NCBI GenBank assembly: GCA_003646585.1
Contig: QMLA01000004.1
Coordinates: 1-14,952 of the forward strand
Direction of reading: 5' to 3'
DNA length: 14,952 nucleotides
Source of the DNA: Deltaproteobacteria bacterium
GTDB lineage: Bacteria; Desulfobacterota; B13-G15
Part shown: one piece after another, positions 13,553 to 14,952 of the stretch
Position numbering within the stretch: position 1 is the first letter of the stretch
Layout of the letters: each line of letters begins with the position of its first letter
Notes under the pieces: model-generated
What the model saw: only the letters and a program-made list of their open reading frames with translations
Databases searched by the model: none
What the model was told of the DNA's origin: nothing
Translations under genes and position numbers: made by a program

Positions 13553-14535
13553 AAAGGATAGGGATTGTCGGAACCGGCTCTTATCTCCCCGAAAAGGTCC
13601 TGACCAATTACGACCTGGAAAAGATCGTGGACACCTCCGATGAATGGATCTACACCAGGACCGGGATAAAGGAAAGGAGGGTCGCTGCCCCCGATCAAGC
13701 CGCAAGTGACCTCGCCAAAATTGCCTCAGAAAGGGCCCTTGAGGCTGCAGGGATGAAGCCCGAAGAGATAGAGCTCATAATCATGGCCACCATTACCCCC
13801 GATACCCACTGCCCGGCGGGGGCCAACTGGCTTGAGGCCAAGCTCGGTGCCGTCAATGCGGTCAGCATGGACATAACGGCTGCATGCACCGGCTTCATCT
13901 TCGCCCTCTCTGTGGCCGAACAGTACCTGAAAAACGGCACCTTTAGGAACGCCCTGGTGGTGGCCTCCGAGGTCATGACCAGAACGGTCGACTGGACGGA
14001 CAGGACCTCCTGCATCCTCTGGGGGGATGGGGCTGGAGCGGTGGTCCTGAAGGAGGTGGATGGGGACAGCGGGATCCTCTCCATCCACATCCACACCGAT
14101 GGGGCGAATGGCGACTCGCTCCTACTTCCCGGAGGGGGGTCGAAGACCACGCCCATATCCCACGAGAGCGTGGACAGAAAGCTCCATTTTCTCAGGATGA
14201 TCGAGGCCAACCATTCCTTCAAAGTGGCGGTCAAGAGGTTCTCGGAGGCCTGTGAGGAGGCCGTTGCCCACAACGGGATAACCCTCGATGACGTGAAGGT
14301 GATCATCCCCCATCAGGCCAACCTGAGGATCATCCAGGGAATGGCCAAAAAGCTCGGGGTCCCCATGGAGAAGGTCTTTGTGAACATCGAACGCTACGGA
14401 AACATGTCATCGGCCACAGTTCCTGTGGCCCTTGATGAGGCCGTAAGGAGGGGGATCGTCCGCAAGGGGGATCTCGTGCTGCTTACCGCCTTTGGCGGGG
14501 GGCTCACATGGGGAAGTGCCTTGATCCGGTGGTAG
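13549..14535 (+). CDS. fabH: Beta-ketoacyl-ACP synthase III (FabH)
   Basis: 328 residues, full family length. It begins MKRIGIVGTGSYLPEKVLTN and has DTSDEWIYTRTGIKERR. The catalytic triad is Cys113 (DITAACTGF), His255 (IPHQANLRI) and Asn285 (ERYGNMSSAT), all intact, and the C-terminal AFGGGLTWGSALI is typical. FabH condenses acetyl-CoA or a branched acyl-CoA with malonyl-ACP to start fatty-acid synthesis. The gene is usually seen near plsX or fabD, but here it follows fmdB (ATGA overlap, AAGGAGG ten bases upstream) at the end of the rtcB-moeA-mogA chain. It could therefore be a second copy or simply carried in this operon. Its last 32 bases overlap the gene on the other strand. Confidence 0.95.
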   Translation: MKRIGIVGTGSYLPEKVLTNYDLEKIVDTSDEWIYTRTGIKERRVAAPDQAASDLAKIASERALEAAGMKPEEIELIIMATITPDTHCPAGANWLEAKLGAVNAVSMDITAACTGFIFALSVAEQYLKNGTFRNALVVASEVMTRTVDWTDRTSCILWGDGAGAVVLKEVDGDSGILSIHIHTDGANGDSLLLPGGGSKTTPISHESVDRKLHFLRMIEANHSFKVAVKRFSEACEEAVAHNGITLDDVKVIIPHQANLRIIQGMAKKLGVPMEKVFVNIERYGNMSSATVPVALDEAVRRGIVRKGDLVLLTAFGGGLTWGSALIRW

Positions 14536-14952
14536 GCCTCCTCCCCTTCCTGAGGACCTTCAAGATGGACTCGTGGATGAGGCCGTTGGAGGCCACTATC
14601 TCCATCCCATAGGGATCGAAGTTCCTGCCATCGAAGTCCGTAACCCTTCCGCCAGCCTCCTTGACCATCAAAGCGCCGGCAGCAACATCCCAGGGCCAGA
14701 GCTTGAGTTCCCAAAAACCATCGAAACGGCCCGAGGCCACATAGCACAGGTTAAGGGCGGCACTGCCATCCCGCCTGACCGCCTGGGCCTCTATGATCAT
14801 GTTGGTGAAGTGATCGAGGTTGTTGACGGGATCCTCCTTCAGATCGTAAGGAAATCCGGTAACAAGAAGGCCCTTCGAGAGCTCCCTGGTCTGGGAAACC
14901 CTTATCCTTCTGCCATTCAGGAAGGCTCCTTCGCCCTTTTGGGCCACAAAGA
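14504..14952 (-). CDS. Inositol monophosphatase family protein (SuhB-like), C-terminal part
   Basis: About 149 residues visible; the frame is open to the window edge, and the N-terminus and start are outside. The visible part begins FVAQKGEGAFLNGRRIRVS, the family segment before the second half. It continues with RRDGSAALNLCYVASGRFDGFWE and WPWDVAAGALMVKEAGG, where the Asp of WDVAAG is a metal ligand of the Mg2+-dependent phosphatase fold, and ends with IVASNGLIHESILKVL. The first metal sites (GEE and DPxDGT motifs) must lie outside the window. Substrates in the family include inositol phosphates and other sugar phosphates, and SuhB also acts on rRNA transcription in E. coli. The stop lies 32 bases inside fabH, an antisense tail-to-tail overlap. 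GTG 14947 is unlikely to be the true start, because conserved sequence continues upstream. Confidence 0.9.
   Translation of the reverse strand, partial: FVAQKGEGAFLNGRRIRVSQTRELSKGLLVTGFPYDLKEDPVNNLDHFTNMIIEAQAVRRDGSAALNLCYVASGRFDGFWELKLWPWDVAAGALMVKEAGGRVTDFDGRNFDPYGMEIVASNGLIHESILKVLRKGRRPTTGSRHFPM

Noticed and set aside
1..14952. CRISPR arrays, insertion sequences, integrases, toxin-antitoxin pairs or known defence genes.
   Set aside because: Read through on both strands; no regularly spaced repeats, transposase motifs or small paired toxin-antitoxin frames were seen.

Overview
The window is most consistent with a Gram-negative anaerobe of the Desulfobacterota (deltaproteobacterial) type. 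It combines an LPS-core glycosyltransferase cluster, a bacterial RtcB/archease pair, a MoeA protein fused to a periplasmic-binding-like domain, an FmdB zinc ribbon and a TctABC transporter. Heavy use of AGG (Arg) and ATA (Ile) codons in the right half would fit a thermophile, but that is only a hint. The lineage is inferred from gene content and no species can be named.

Left part, 1-5910, all on the + strand and tightly packed: the 3' end of a WaaF-type heptosyltransferase, a WaaE-like family 2 glycosyltransferase, a protein with two LPS-kinase-like domains in tandem, two GT-B fold family 4 glycosyltransferases (the second WaaG-like), a DUF364 protein and archease. The first five should assemble and phosphorylate the inner core of LPS. 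Base composition alternates between AT-rich and GC-rich blocks, and some switches fall inside genes.

Middle part, 5911-9372: a three-gene operon on the - strand, tctC-tctB-tctA, encodes a complete tripartite tricarboxylate transporter. A promoter with a perfect TTGACA -35 box and an inverted repeat just upstream of it precede tctC, and a small hairpin lies between tctC and tctB. The operon stands between archease and rtcB, whose products work together in RNA ligation, so it looks like an insertion into a former archease-rtcB neighbourhood.

Right part, 9382-14535, + strand: rtcB, moeA (with the PBP-like domain), mogA, fmdB and fabH form a chain in which every junction overlaps or abuts, implying one translationally coupled operon. 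RtcB has its catalytic Cys and His residues, MoeA and Mog carry out the last steps of molybdenum cofactor assembly, and FabH has an intact Cys-His-Asn triad. On the - strand an inositol-monophosphatase-family gene enters from the right edge and overlaps the end of fabH tail to tail.

I found no tRNA, rRNA, CRISPR array, insertion sequence or integrase. The points most worth following up are the tandem kinase with an apparently degenerate second domain, the transporter operon splitting archease from rtcB, and the regulatory structure upstream of tctC.
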